Program-made: the position numbers and the translations under genes
The notes under the pieces: model-generated
What the model saw: the letters and a program-made list of their open reading frames with translations, nothing else
What the model was told of the DNA's origin: nothing
Databases searched by the model: none
Assembly (NCBI GenBank): GCA_963931865.1
Contig: OZ007514.1
Coordinates: 1,082,539-1,146,538, forward strand
Reading direction: 5' to 3'
Source of the DNA: Axinella damicornis
Lineage: Eukaryota > Porifera > Demospongiae > Axinellida > Axinellidae
Length of the DNA stretch: 64,000 nt
Part shown: positions 24,809 to 35,739 of the stretch, in pieces
How positions within the stretch are numbered: the stretch's first letter is position 1
How the letters are laid out: each line of letters opens with the position of its first letter

Positions 24809-27460
24809 GTGTGTGTGTGTGTGTGTGCGTGTGTGCGTGTGTGTGTTTGTGTGCGTGTGCGTGTGTGTGTGTGTGTGTGGTGTGTGTGTGTGGTGTGAGT
24901 GTGTGAGTGTGTGTGTGTGAGTGTGTGTGGTGTGAGTGTGTGAGTGTGTGTGTGTGAGTGTGTGTGTGTGAGTATAAGTGTGGGTGTTTGAGTATGTGTG
25001 TACATGAGTTTTTGAATTGAAGATACCGAGTAAATTACCTCAAATATTACGTACAACTGAGAACCAGTCCCATTGTCCTGCGTGTTTACTTGCTATCTGC
25101 GTTCAAGTAACACCGACGTTCAATGCAAGTCACAACCTTCCAGACACACTTAATGATTTAACGATGACCAGGTTTCCTTCCATGTCTGTGGTGTCTCAGT
25201 AAATGATGAATTTTGTTCGGCCTGAAGGATGGTTGCATATAGGTAAACGTATACTCCCAACCACCGTCTGTTGGACAGTACCACTGCCTTGGAGAATGAC
25301 AATGAGGAAGTTTGTTGATCAATCTGAAGATGACGAGGAGCTTGAGGACGATGAAGTTGTTCTGGATGATGACGGATGACTTGTGTTTCAGCTATACCAA
25401 TATAACTGTGAGGAAATCCTTCACATACTCGTGCGCAGACAGTAGTCTATGGATGTGACACCCTGTGATGTAATAATTACGCAGCGCGCATGCGCAAAGC
25501 AATCGGTTTTGTCCGTCTGTCTGTCTGTCTGTCTGTCCAGTGAGACAAACACCCCCAAACAAAAAACTGCTCTGTGTGTACCTGACTGAAGTCAAGGCGC
25601 TTTGTTTTGCTGTTATTTCCGATGATCACGGAGTCATGGGATACGGGCATACACAAACACTGTGTGATAGCACGTGTTTGCAAGGGATCGTTATACTCAT
25701 GTGCAGATAGTAGTCTATGCATGTGACACCCTGTGATGTAATAATTGTATATAGCAGCTATGATTGGGTGGTGAAATTAATAGCAGCTGTGATATCCGAC
25801 TGAGGAAATTAGGGCCTGAACGACTAGGGGATTTCCCCTGTTGACTAATTGGCTTATAGTTTGCATGGTTACTAATTGAGTAGGAATGTCACCACTACCT
25901 GTATAGCCTCGTTCCACCGAAAGTGGTGCGCGGGCCTGGGAACGAGGCTACTACCAGTACACAGTACAAATTTTGACATCACTGACATCACCAGCATCTC
26001 TAAATGCTTTGGAGTAAGGCTGGCCCTCTCGCACGCAAGAAATGCGCCCTAGAGGAAATATAGTATGACTACTTGTCTCATTGCTAATGCAGTTATTTAT
26101 CTTTCAGCTATGGTACTGGTAGGGTGGCTCACCAGCGGAATCTGCTGCAGAGGAGGTCTGACGCTCCCAGGGGGCAGGGGCATCGAGAGGAGGCTCTGGG
26201 GGTGAGCTTTCTGTAGGGTGGGCACAGCAGTGTGGTGGGTGGGACCGCTGCGATACCCTCCACGCCTGTGTGTGTCATCAGTGAATGGTGGGTGTTTGAG
26301 AAATTGGGAATGTGTGTGCGTATGTGCATGTGTGTGTGTGCGTAAGTGTGGGTATGTGTGTGTGCTGTTATAATGCAGTCAGTGAAGCTGTAAGTGAAGT
26401 CATAGTTTCATAGCAGTCTCCAGTACTCACCAATGAGTGCGCAGAGCACCCGCATACTACCTTAATGTCACTATTATTTGTGGGTACTAATTTTAGCGAA
26501 TTGGGCATGCAGTGGATTTGGCGAGTATTAATTTTAGCGTTTTAACTCGCCAGAGCAGCTGGCAACTAATCCGTTCAAGGCAACCACGCTGCTCAGCATG
26601 GCTCAGTCTGCTGGTAAGGCTAGTGCAACAGGTAGGACAAACTCACTTTTCAGAATGATGTCTCAGGTCTTCTCGTAGATAGCCTCTGATACAGCTAACT
26701 ACCTTCGCAGATCGCTTTGTAGGTGGCTAGCTTGTGACTCGCTCCAATTAATGCACACGTATGTGACGTCACATGCTGCTAATACTTTGTTTGCGGGGTC
26801 CAAATTTAGCAATTTTTTCAAATTCGCTAAAATTCGCTAAATTTAATACCCGCAAATAATAGTGACCTTAAGGTAGGTGGTAAGTGTACAGGAGGGTAGC
26901 TTTGCCAAGAAATGTGGTACAATTACTAATGACTCATCAAACCTGAAATTCATTGGCTACATGGTATTCACTACCATATACTAGGAACACCTTCCCATAG
27001 TGAGTGATGTTACCATAGTAACATGCATGTGTTCGCCAATACCCATATAATTATGTAGCTTACTCCACAGCAAGACTGTGTGCCCACTATACACAAAGCT
27101 TCAGATATGACGGCTCAGTTACCAGGAGTGTTTGGCTAGTGCTATTGGGTTGGACTCGACCAGTAGAATGAATGTACGGCTATACATAGTTTCCTGTCAA
27201 GCTGTTGGACACATGAAGGATCATCGTGACATCACATCCTCATTACACATCGTGCGGCAGGGGCTTACTCTGTCATGTCACCGTTGTATCCACAGCAAGT
27301 AGGATATGGGCCTTACTTGGCACATGGCAACACTCCTAAATAACTTGTGATAATAAGGGGGGCTTACCCTGACATAGAATCTCCGCCTCGCCCACGGCCC
27401 TTGCCATGTCTGGGGGGTAGATTTGCGTGATACGTACTGTTGTTCATGATGGTAGAGGTG
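16116..27460 (-). CDS. eIF4G (linker-MA3-W2) fused in frame to ROCO GTPase and death domain
   Basis: Exon order on the minus strand: 27460-27368 (Gly/Arg-rich), 26265-26133, 24750-24337 (Pro/Gln linker plus first MA3 helix), 22042-21870 and 21714-21564 (MA3), 20798-20679, 20453-20366 and 20223-20077 (W2), 19812-17425 (end of W2, then ROCO), 16904-16833, 16429-16116 (death domain and stop). Every intron phase matches. The W2 part follows human eIF4[21 protein letters not shown], then [15 protein letters not shown], then TPFFDWL. Directly after FFDWL the frame becomes [18 protein letters not shown]-loop GAAGSGKS, switch [12 protein letters not shown], NKxD-like VGTHRD, and a COR-like winged helix. 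The terminal exon is a death domain ([19 protein letters not shown]). eIF4G scaffolds translation initiation; ROCO-death proteins are signalling GTPases. No MIF4G exons lie in this block. The two 5' exons are less certain than the rest. Confidence 0.75.
20819..21402. mobile_element. Intronic DNA-transposon-like repeat (R1)
   Basis: The ends are imperfect inverted repeats (CCGTATTTCTGCGACCAAAC and its diverged complement near 21400). Internal text such as CTCGAATAATAGCCG and AACAAAATAAACGC recurs in the copy at 57020-57826. It lies in the intron between the MA3 and W2 exons. Confidence 0.6.
22136..22515. mobile_element. TAG...CTA inverted-repeat element, 380 bp, 9-bp target duplication
   Basis: Ends TAGTCTCGTTCCCAGACCCC and GGGGTCTGGGAACGAGACTA are inverted repeats. 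The flanks carry GCCAGCGGG on both sides (22127-22135, 22516-22524). It sits in the intron just upstream of the MA3 exon. Confidence 0.8.
22624..22680. mobile_element. 57-bp palindromic element with 7-bp target duplication
   Basis: A near-perfect hairpin runs from CAAGAGCGCATAAGTAGG to CCTACTTATGCGCTCTTG, flanked by ATACTAG on both sides (22617-22623, 22681-22687). Same family as 11836-11913. Confidence 0.8.
23170..23478 (+). mobile_element. Minisatellite-bearing repeat element, copy 1
   Basis: Starts ATTAAGATTTTAACATGTG, passes a GGGACTAGACTA block, then about four units around GAAGCGGACGCAATCGGGGA / GCAGCAG, and ends with a GAAGTAGTTGAGC...GAAGCTATTTG hairpin. Related copies lie at 34864, 55852 (inverted) and 61785. 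Confidence 0.7.
24755..24990. repeat. TG/CA microsatellite
   Basis: A long TG-rich repeat sits directly upstream (in gene sense) of the 24750 acceptor of the eIF4G linker exon. His-Thr and Cys-Val open frames here are artefacts of the repeat. Confidence 0.95.
25904..25950. mobile_element. 47-bp TAG...CTA mini-element
   Basis: TAGCCTCGTTCCACCG pairs with GGCCTGGGAACGAGGCTA. Flanks CTACCTGTA and CTACCAGTA form a 9-bp target duplication with one mismatch. Confidence 0.7.
26460..26873. mobile_element. 414-bp MITE with TA target site
   Basis: Inverted ends of about 45 bp begin CCTTAATGTCACTATTATTT and CCTTAAGGTCACTATTATTT (complement of the right end). They are flanked by TA on each side, which fits a Tc1/mariner-type non-autonomous element. 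Confidence 0.75.
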
Positions 27461-28555
27461 CTGTAGGGAGTCCCAAATTTGCTTCAACTTCTGACTGTGA
27501 CAGTTGCTTCTCTTCTTGTGAAATAATAGCACCAGTTCCACCCGTTCTTCCAGCACCACCACCTCGGATAGGGTGGGTGCAGTAGTGTGGTGTGTGGGAC
27601 CAACGTGATACCTACCACACCTGTGTGTGTGCGTGTGTGAGTTAATTTTTAACGATTCTTTGCTCTGGAGCACTAGTAGCAACTGTAATGAACTACAGAT
27701 TAGAGGTGGTTGGAAGCTAGTAATTAGTGGGATGTGCAGGGTAGCAATTATAGCGCTATGGGAATGACATAATCAAAAGACTGCCATAGTGTGAATTCGA
27801 TTCACCAAAACAGCCTTCGTTAGAAAACTCACTCAGCGGATACTGCCACGTGAGTTGTAGATGGACAGCTATGGCATTTTTATGATGTGCAGAATTTTCC
27901 ACGGGCATTCCCAAGGATAAAGAAGGCCTACAGATGTTCATCTAGAACTCACCTGGAAGTATCCACTGAGCAACTTTTGTTCTATACAAATGAAGTCTGT
28001 TTTGGGTCACATAGCACTAATTGCTACTTTGCATGCCCCCCTAACCTCCTCTAGAATTGTTTACTATCTGTGAGGCTTCACCTAGCATGGCTTCCATGTG
28101 TTGTTTTGGCTAAAGCAAAGGCCACCTTCCCTGAGCACTAAACTGGGAGCACAGTGCATCGCTTGCACAATACTACCTACACTGTAAGGGTTGGCTGGGT
28201 TTGGCTCACAAGGCTAGGTTTTGGGCATGCCCCTCCCCTAGTGCTTCTGGGGCTGGTTTAGAGCCTACTGACGAAATGCAAGGGACTCGCTGGAATAAAC
28301 TGTGCTGAGACATACATGTACCACACATCAGGGCCTGCCCGGGCAATAAAAATCTCAGCAATATAAAATTAAAGACTGATGAGCATTTTGGCAAATTGCT
28401 GGTAGTTGCTGTCAGTGTTGCAGGGATGAGATCAGTACACAGCACAGTTTATTCCAGCGAGTCCTTCATTGCATTTCGTCAGAAGGCTCTAAACCAGCCC
28501 CAGAAGCAACCTGCTTGAAACTCAATTTTTGTAGGGGAGGGGCATGCCCCAAACC

Positions 28556-28963
28556 TAGTCTCATTCCCAGGCAGTTCCCACTGCCAGTATTTCATCGCCT
28601 TCAGTATGAAATATGTTGGGGGAAGGCCTGGGAGATCTGGTCACGTGCGATGACGTCAGGTAGACAGATATGGTAGACACATGGGGGGCGGTGCCCAACC
28701 GTTAAAATACCTGTTTCGCATTGATCCGTCCCTGGCGTTGTGGTATCGATCGTCTACCTTGCGAATGCTCTGATATCCAGCCATTGGACGGACAGTACAA
28801 CACAGGACGTCGAGATTCTTCGTTGGGCACCGCCCTCCATGTGTTTACCATGTGTCTACTTGATGGCATTGCACGTGACCAGATCTCCCAGGCCTCCCCC
28901 CGTCGTATTTCATACTGGAAGCGATGAAATACTGGCGGTGGGAACGGCCTGGGAACGAGGCTA
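28556..28963. mobile_element. 408-bp long-inverted-repeat TAG...CTA element
   Basis: Both halves are reverse complements over most of their length: the left starts TAGTCTCATTCCCAGGC and the right ends GCCTGGGAACGAGGCTA. CCCCAAACC lies on both sides (28547-28555, 28964-28972), an exact 9-bp target duplication. It is a fold-back element of the family at 22136. Confidence 0.85.
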
Positions 28964-28972
28964 CCCCAAACC

Positions 28973-29542
28973 AAGGATAATTAAAACTGAACGTGGATTG
29001 GAAACGGCAATATAAATTTACTACGTAATCCGCGTTGCGCGTCCGTTGTGTTAGGCTATCTTGACCTAGGAAGCACCCAGAACTACTTGCTTTCAATGCT
29101 TGTGTTGTTACTGCATTAGGCTATTGAGTTTCTTTGCCCTCGTAAGAACGGAAGCTAGGTACGCAGCCTCTCTGTCATTAAATTGGGCCTGTGACACGTG
29201 ATTACTTGTGTTAGGTTATCTCGACTAAGAAAGCACCTAGCGATATGAAACTACTTGCTGTCAATGCTTCTGTGGTTGCTGCATTAGGCTATTGAGTTTG
29301 AAGAAGTCTGGTCTGGGAGCAAGGCTAACGCCTGCCCGCGCAACACGGATTGTGACATCATTTGTATTGCTGTTTCCAATCCACGTTTCGTTTTAATTAT
29401 CCTTGCCCAAACCTACACCATAGATAATAGAGCCCTATTATCTATGCCTACACCAGCTCTGTGCCCAGGGATGCTGCAATGATCCTGGCTACGCCACTGA
29501 CAACTTCCGGAAATCTCTGACAAACCTGCAAAAATCACTTAC
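28973..29542. other. Intergenic or intronic, repeat-derived
   Basis: It contains two diverged copies of a TAGGCTATTGAGTTT block (about 29115 and 29286). It also contains inverted copies of a short block around GATTGGAAACGGCAATA (near 28995 and 29370). No coding sequence was recognised. Confidence 0.5.
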
Positions 29543-29731
29543 TGTTATCTGAATCCGGCCGTCTTTACTTCGGTCCTTCTTCTCGGATTTTGAGTTAGGA
29601 GGTATGATCACTGTCACTGTCGATGTTACAAACAACTTCCGGTTCACGTGATCACCAGCCCCACCCCCAAAACTGAGCGTCCTTGCCGTTGGCAGCGGAC
29701 TGCAGCAGTGGCTAGCTCCGCCTCCATGCAA
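29543..29731 (-). CDS. Candidate 5' exon resembling the eIF4G first exon at 46.4 kb
   Basis: The minus strand reads IPPNSKSEKKDRSKDGR before a GTAAGT donor at 29542. The first exon at 46401 reads MPPKPKAKKDRNQSGSK, so the Pro-Pro, charged block and Lys-Lys-Asp-Arg are shared. An in-frame ATG lies upstream at 29731. The flank also shares the block TTCACGTGATCA (E-box CACGTG) with the 46.4-kb gene, which has CATGTG. How it splices to 27.4 kb was not resolved. It may be a decayed duplicate. Confidence 0.3.
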
Positions 29732-30139
29732 TTGATAACTCGAGGCAAGGAGGCCCCAGAGGGTGTGCCTCTGCCTCCCTCCATCATTCTCCTGCCTTCT
29801 GCACTTCTTGACCCCCTGCCAACAGAGGGCAGTTGGTCACCTGAAGAACTTGCATTCATGTGTGCAGAACTTCACAGAATTTATTATTATCAGCCTGGAG
29901 AATCGGGTCTTTTGATGTTCACATGTATATTGGCACTACACTATAAGGGAAAGATGAGGGAGAGAGCCAGAAAAGGGTTACACTACCAGCTAGGATGTGC
30001 AAGGGCTGTGAATGCATAAAATCTGGATAGGTATGCATCACATGTACACTGATTGGCACTACACATGCAGTCAGATCTGCCATTATGTGACAAGCAACTC
30101 AGTGGTAGTATACGAACATACTATTGAATTGGGTCCAGC

Positions 30140-30880
30140 TAGTGTGTGGTCATACTCGTCAGCTCACATGTTGACTATAGCTTGTGCCCATGCATGTATA
30201 TAGGCATGCAATATGTGATCGAAATCCTGAAGGAGATTATCACCTTGGTACCTATATGCATGCATCAGGTGGTCAGCTCATTCCCAGATCCCCTGTGGGG
30301 AGTAGCTATAGCTGGAGCCTTGCTTGCAGCTGCCTGGTTGCATCCTTGACCTAATCCGTTGACCATAGACCAAATTCCATGATCGGAGTTGATTACCATG
30401 TAAACAAGGTGTAGTGAATAAGTGATCAGGGCCTAGGGGTAGCAGTACTAGTGTATCACACTTATGATGTAATTGATCACTAATGTCTCTACTGACAAGC
30501 TATAAACAGTCCAAGTCTGGAAGTCTGAAAGGTCATACCGCCTCAAAACACAATCATGCAGGTCACCAAAAACAGCAGACACCAAAACCTAATTATGTCA
30601 GTAGAATCTGCACGCAGAATAGACAGCAACTACAGAAAGGAAAAAAATGGAAAAATGGGGAGAACAAGTACCGGTACAAACAAAATAAAATAAAGTCAGT
30701 GTTCACTGAGAAATAATGGATCGGAACAATCACACGGAATATGACAATCATGTTAGTGCTCACAAAGTACATTCTCAAGGTCTCTGGCTAGCATGATGAA
30801 GTCACAGTCCGTGAGACACTTGATGCATGAGGGTGGCCTTGCTCACAGGCTGCCAGGTCTGCTGACTTTCTGCAGTATAT
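30140..30880. repeat. Segmental duplication shared with 48.3-48.8 kb
   Basis: Many blocks recur in order in both regions, for example ATACTCGTCAGCTCACA, CCTTGACCTAATCCGTTGAC, CACTGAGAAATAATGGA and TGTTAGTGCTCACAAAGTAC. The two copies have since diverged by small insertions and deletions. Confidence 0.75.
30753..30870 (-). pseudogene. Fragment of a type-2 death-domain exon
   Basis: The sequence matches the 3' end of the death-domain exon at 31731-32044 (TGCTCACAAAGTACATTCTC, then GATGAAGTCACAGTC). It is then disrupted and lost after about 115 bp. No intact frame remains. Confidence 0.6.
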
Positions 30881-31730
30881 CCTCTCTCTCTCCATGCATC
30901 CTACAGCTTGGCTATACTGTCATTTGGGACAATTAGTCAGACAGTCACAATAATGAGCATGGTAAGATCTTACCGGCCTTGCCTTTGACACATTTCACTA
31001 GGAAGAACAAACATGACAAGTAGTGAACATGGTATAGCTTTAGTGCGGTCTAGCTTGCCTATGATTTTTCTCACTGGTCATAAAATCTAATAATGCTTGC
31101 CACAGGCACCCTGGCTGCAGAGGTAGCTACAGCCATCAACAGTTGGTTTCTGCATGCTAACTTGGTTCTGCACGATGAGGAGCAGGAACTATACGTAATC
31201 ACTGACAAGCAATCAGCAATACATGTTATAATTTTCTGAAAAGCGCATGAATACAATCTCAGACAAAAACGTATTCACTCAACGAACTTGTTGCATAGTC
31301 AATGCTGATTTGTGGGTGCTGATTCGCAATATTGACCACTTAAAAGGTTATTTTCTGTTTGCAAGCTAGATACACAAGACAAAATGCTGTGCTTATATAC
31401 AAAACTGAAAATAATTATGATGTAAGAAATGGCCTAAAACTTATAATTAAGAGTTGTGCCACATTGGTGCAAAGTAAGTGAACAACAAGTACAGGAAGCA
31501 CATTGACATAATTATTCAGCTGAAATGAAATGACGTACAAGTGTCAAAAGGTGATGTCCAGGCTAAATGAGATGATACAAATTTGTCACAAATTCCATTA
31601 CGTCCTTAACAGCTAGCAAAGAGTTATTTACACAAATTAACTGAAGACAATGAATACCACTTCTTCACAGAACTATACAGTGAGTACTGATACAACCTAG
31701 CTTACAACAATGACACAAAAGACACGCATG

Positions 31731-34697
31731 TCAGTGCTCACACAGTACATTCTCAAGGTCTTTGGCTAGCACGATGAAGTCACAGTCTCTGAGACACTCG
31801 ATAAGGGTGGCCCAGTTCACAGGCTGCCGGGTCCCCTCAGCCCCACCCACCCACCGATACAGCACCTCCACACACGCTGCAGTACAGTCCTTGGTGTCAC
31901 GTTCAACAGTCCTGACCACTGCAGGAGAGAACTGCAGGGTGTAGGCCAGTTGTTCCCATTCTGCAGCCACTCCTTCGACAACTTTGACAGTCCTCCCTTC
32001 CTTGCCTTTCAGTTTCCTCAGCTGGTAGACCTCAGGACGATTAGCTGCAGAGGTAAGAGTTCAGTCTGAAAATGTATACCTGAAGTGCAAGCATGCAGTG
32101 ATTGGACAAGGGTTCAAGAGGGGCTGATTCAGCTGATTCATGCACTTGTCTGCTAATTTAAAAATTGGTAGCATCCAAATATGTCAATCAGGGCTCTATG
32201 CACTTGATGCCAGGAAAGCTTTCGATTTCTGAGCAAGAAAATTGATGAATATAGGACTCTTGCCACTGTGTTAATCACTGTCATGTAACTGTTGCAACAT
32301 GATTACTGAGAGGAAATTAGCCAACTACCTCTATGGATGGAAACAATCACAGCATCAGTGTGCACACTAACTTACTAAGCTTTTGATGAACACTCTCCGA
32401 CTGCTGATCACCAACCGTTGGGATCTGGCAACCAGGTCCTCGCTCTTCTGCAAACGATGAAGCATCAAATTTTGCACTTGACGTGACAGGAACTAAAATG
32501 TACTAGTGCCACCATCAGCAAATGAACCCTAACATTCAGTATCAACAACAAATTTGTGCAACTTACCCGATGTTGAATTCCCTGCAATTCCCCACACTGC
32601 CATATTTGGTGCTTCAGACTAACTGCCATAGACCTCTCCTCGGTTTTCGGTACACCTCCAATAGTTACGCTGAGGTACCATGCAAGCAAGGTGAAGTGAT
32701 GAAGGACAGACGACACCCCCCGGACAGAAGAATGCTACTTCATGAGCCAGTGGAGCCTTAGGGGGAAGAGCAGTGAACACAGCTTCAAGAATTTTGGGGC
32801 AATACTTCTCACATTCTTCATGAGGTGCATGAACATGCACTTCAAAATAGCCCCGGTCGAAAGAGTCAATCAGTGCGATCTTCCCCATCATCTCTGGATG
32901 CTGAAACTCACAGCAGTTCCTGTACAGGCAAGTGGGTTTATTCCTTGCATCTATCATGACCTCCCACTTGTGAGCAGAAAGCAAAGAAGCAAGAAAGGAG
33001 CAGAAGACGCCACTGGTCGGCCATTCACCCGGGAAGTGAACAAGCAAGGGAGCAGCTGGTGAAGACTGAGGACTGCAGCGGTGTTCATCTAACTTATCAG
33101 CCTCTAGCTCAAAGAGAAGAGAAGGCATGACATATTCAGTGTTGATGTCTGTTGTATTCACTTTCCCAGCAATAAGAAGAGCTTCAAGAAGCTTCAGGAA
33201 ATCAGCAGGAGTAAAAAGGTCTTTGTCATAGTGCATGGAGAACACTTTGTTGTGAAGGAGCTTTTCTTGGAAAACCCCATGACTACGAAAGCGTATCCAC
33301 TGTTTGCCACTCAACCCTCTAGTGTTGGTTGATTCAGCACTCCCAGGAAGGGTGCCGGAACTGCCACAAAGAATGTGATAGCATTGAACTAACTCGTTGA
33401 TTTTATCCAAGAAATTTTGGGGCACGCAAAAGACCACATTTGGAAGCACTGTGGGATAGTAAAGGAAGACATTCAGGCTAACCAGATATTTCAAGGCTGC
33501 ATCAAAGGCACCGGACCTTATGTGCAGCTTGCTAGCTACTTCACGGCACTCGTCAATGTGCATGATCCCTGTGCCCCTTTCCTTTGCTAACTTTCTAAGC
33601 ACCTGCTCAAGCGTAAACCATGGAAATGGAATTTGGACTGGCTTTGGGGCTGAATAGTGGACAATATTCCCCCTGAGCTTACCTGCAACAGCTTTGTCTT
33701 CAAGACTTGGATTTTTTGCATTTACAGGATAGATGAGCTCTTTGAGTCCATCGTAGAAGATCAGACTATCACCAAATCTGGATTCAAGGAGATCAAGGAG
33801 CTTCTGATTTTTCTCCCCTCTCGTTTCTCCCTCACATTCTGATTCCTTATCTCTGTGGGTACCAACCACAGCTACATGAGGAGAGCTACCACCTTCAATG
33901 GACCTCTTCTCTGGTTGCAAGGCCCGAATGCAGTGCTTCAGAATTCGCTCATGAGAGTGAGGAGATTGGTAGGAGCAGATGGACTTGCCTCCTTGGTAGT
34001 ATTCAATTACTGGACGCTGACTAAGCTTCTCTGAAAGCTTGAGGACAAACAGAATGGTTGAGAGGTTTGGAATGAAGGAAGGAAGCAGCTCATGGAACAG
34101 GGGCTGTCCCCCACTGTCAAGAAAGTAAAGGAAGTCAAGCTTGGTCACTCGTCTTTTACCTACAGGTTTCTTTAGCAAGCCTGCTAGTTTTGTGAGCAAC
34201 TCATCTATAACTTCAGTGTGAGAAGCCTGCTCCGATTTGCTAACCTGCTCAGGAATGTGAGCTTCAGAAGACCTTTTTGGCTGCTCCTGAGTAGGCATTT
34301 CCTGAGGTTTAGCTAGTTGTAAGGAAGAACTACCGAGTGACTCCTCAGTAGTAGAATGAGTGGGAAGCGAAGGAGAGGTCTGAACTACAGGCTGCTCTTC
34401 AGCATCCATCACTGAGGTAGCTCCTGCTACTATGCCTAGGAGCTTATCCTCATCTACTCTACTCCATTCCAAACTACCTGATTTGGAACTGCCAGCGCCT
34501 ACTACTGTAGAAAGAGCCCTAACTGGTCCAACCAGTCCCGTGCTTTGGCGAACATCTGGTGGGTCTTCATTCAACACTAGGTACATGGTGTGGGACTTTC
34601 CAGACCCAGCTGCCCCAGTCACTGCACAGGTTGTCATTGTGCATTCCACATATCCCCTTTCCATTGCTTCTTCAAAATGGACAGTTGATTCTTCGTC
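31731..34697 (-). pseudogene. ROCO GTPase-death domain gene, copy B, interrupted by a stop codon
   Basis: Exons complement(32567-34697), complement(32376-32447) and complement(31731-32044) match the phases of the other copies. The first keeps [31 protein letters not shown] and the winged-helix region, and is very close to copy A. At 32619-32621 a TAG replaces the TTG of copy A, 18 codons before the exon end. Translation would stop before the death domain. The death-domain exon differs from copy A: it is type 2 (VLYRWVGGAEGTRQPVNWATL, ending VLCEH). The first exon opens at DEESTVHFEEAMERG after a good acceptor, and an upstream exon was not identified. It is either a pseudogene or a truncated Roc-COR protein without the death domain. 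Confidence 0.7.
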
Positions 34698-34863
34698 CTG
34701 CATAACAAATTGAAAGTTTACACATAATACATGTATTAATGGTCCAGTGGTGCTATTCCAGTCAACACGTAGCTGTACGTACACCCAGTACGGATGAAAT
34801 CATCTCCTTAGCCTCGTCTGATTGATGGCATGCACTCTCATAGAAGACACAAGTATCAATACA

Positions 34864-35330
34864 TTAAGATTTTAACGTGTGTCTGTCTGTGTGTGTGTCT
34901 GTCTGTGAGTGATGGAAGTGGGATGTTCGTGGGGCGGGACTAGACTATAGTGACGCGCGACCTTCATACTTTAAAAGAATGTTCGAGAACATTGGGTTGG
35001 AATCCAGCTGGGGCTGCAACCGGATGCATGCAATCGGAGAGCAGCAGTCGAAGCGGACACAATCGGGAAGCAGCAGTCGAAGCGAACGCAATCGGGCGAG
35101 CAGCAGTCGAAGTGGACGCAATCAGGGAGTAGCAGCCGTGAAGCGGACGCGATCGGGAGCAGCAGCTGAAGCGGACGCAAGCGGCGAGCAGCAGCGCAGC
35201 TGAAGCGGTACGTAATCGGGGAGAAGCAGCTCTGCACAGAGAGCTGTCCAGCGCCGGATTACGCACGGTAGGCGAACGAGGGGGAAGTAGCTGAGCGAGC
35301 GAAGCGAGCTCAGCTACTTGTATATACAGT
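34864..35330 (+). mobile_element. Minisatellite-bearing repeat element, copy 2
   Basis: It begins ATTAAGATTTTAACGTGTG, then TG repeats, then GGGGCGGGACTAGACTATAG and several units of about 31 bp around GCAGCAGTCGAAGCGGAC. It ends with a hairpin (GAAGTAGCTGAGC...AGCTACTTG). Open frames here on both strands come from the repeat. Confidence 0.75.
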
Positions 35331-35739
35331 TTATGGAACTGTGATTGATAAGATCTCTAAAGACAGAACATGTCATCCATGGGGGCTTCGGAGCTTAGAT
35401 ACACCCCTCTTGGCATGCAATGGTGAGGAACACAGCACTACCTTTGAAGAAAACGACAGGTTTGGAATGCTGGGTCCGCACTGCATATCCCTATTGCATT
35501 GAAGTTTAGTAGCGACAAAAAGCTAGGCAGGGGCCTGAGAACAAGGCTACGTAGCTTGCAGCAGGAGGTACACATTTCACATGAACATGCATGATGTAAT
35601 TTATCACATGGATGATGACGCGCCAGAAGTCGACAGATTTTCTCGCGAACGTTACCAGGCTCTCTCCTCCCCCCTGGTTTTGAGGAGAGAGCCTGGGACC
35701 GAGGCTAATTGTTCTGTGTCTTTGTAGCCTTGCACCGGG

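Noticed and set aside
24307..25056. Long His/Thr and Cys/Val open frames over TG repeats (also 59.9, 60.9, 61.2, 62.9 kb)
   Set aside because: They are the six-frame reading of TG/CA microsatellites. Only the non-repeat part of 24337-24750 is kept as an eIF4G exon.
34697..34784. Upstream extension of ROCO-B to an ATG at 34784
   Set aside because: The extra residues end at a strong acceptor (TTTGTTATGCAG) and are not conserved in copy C, so they are intronic.
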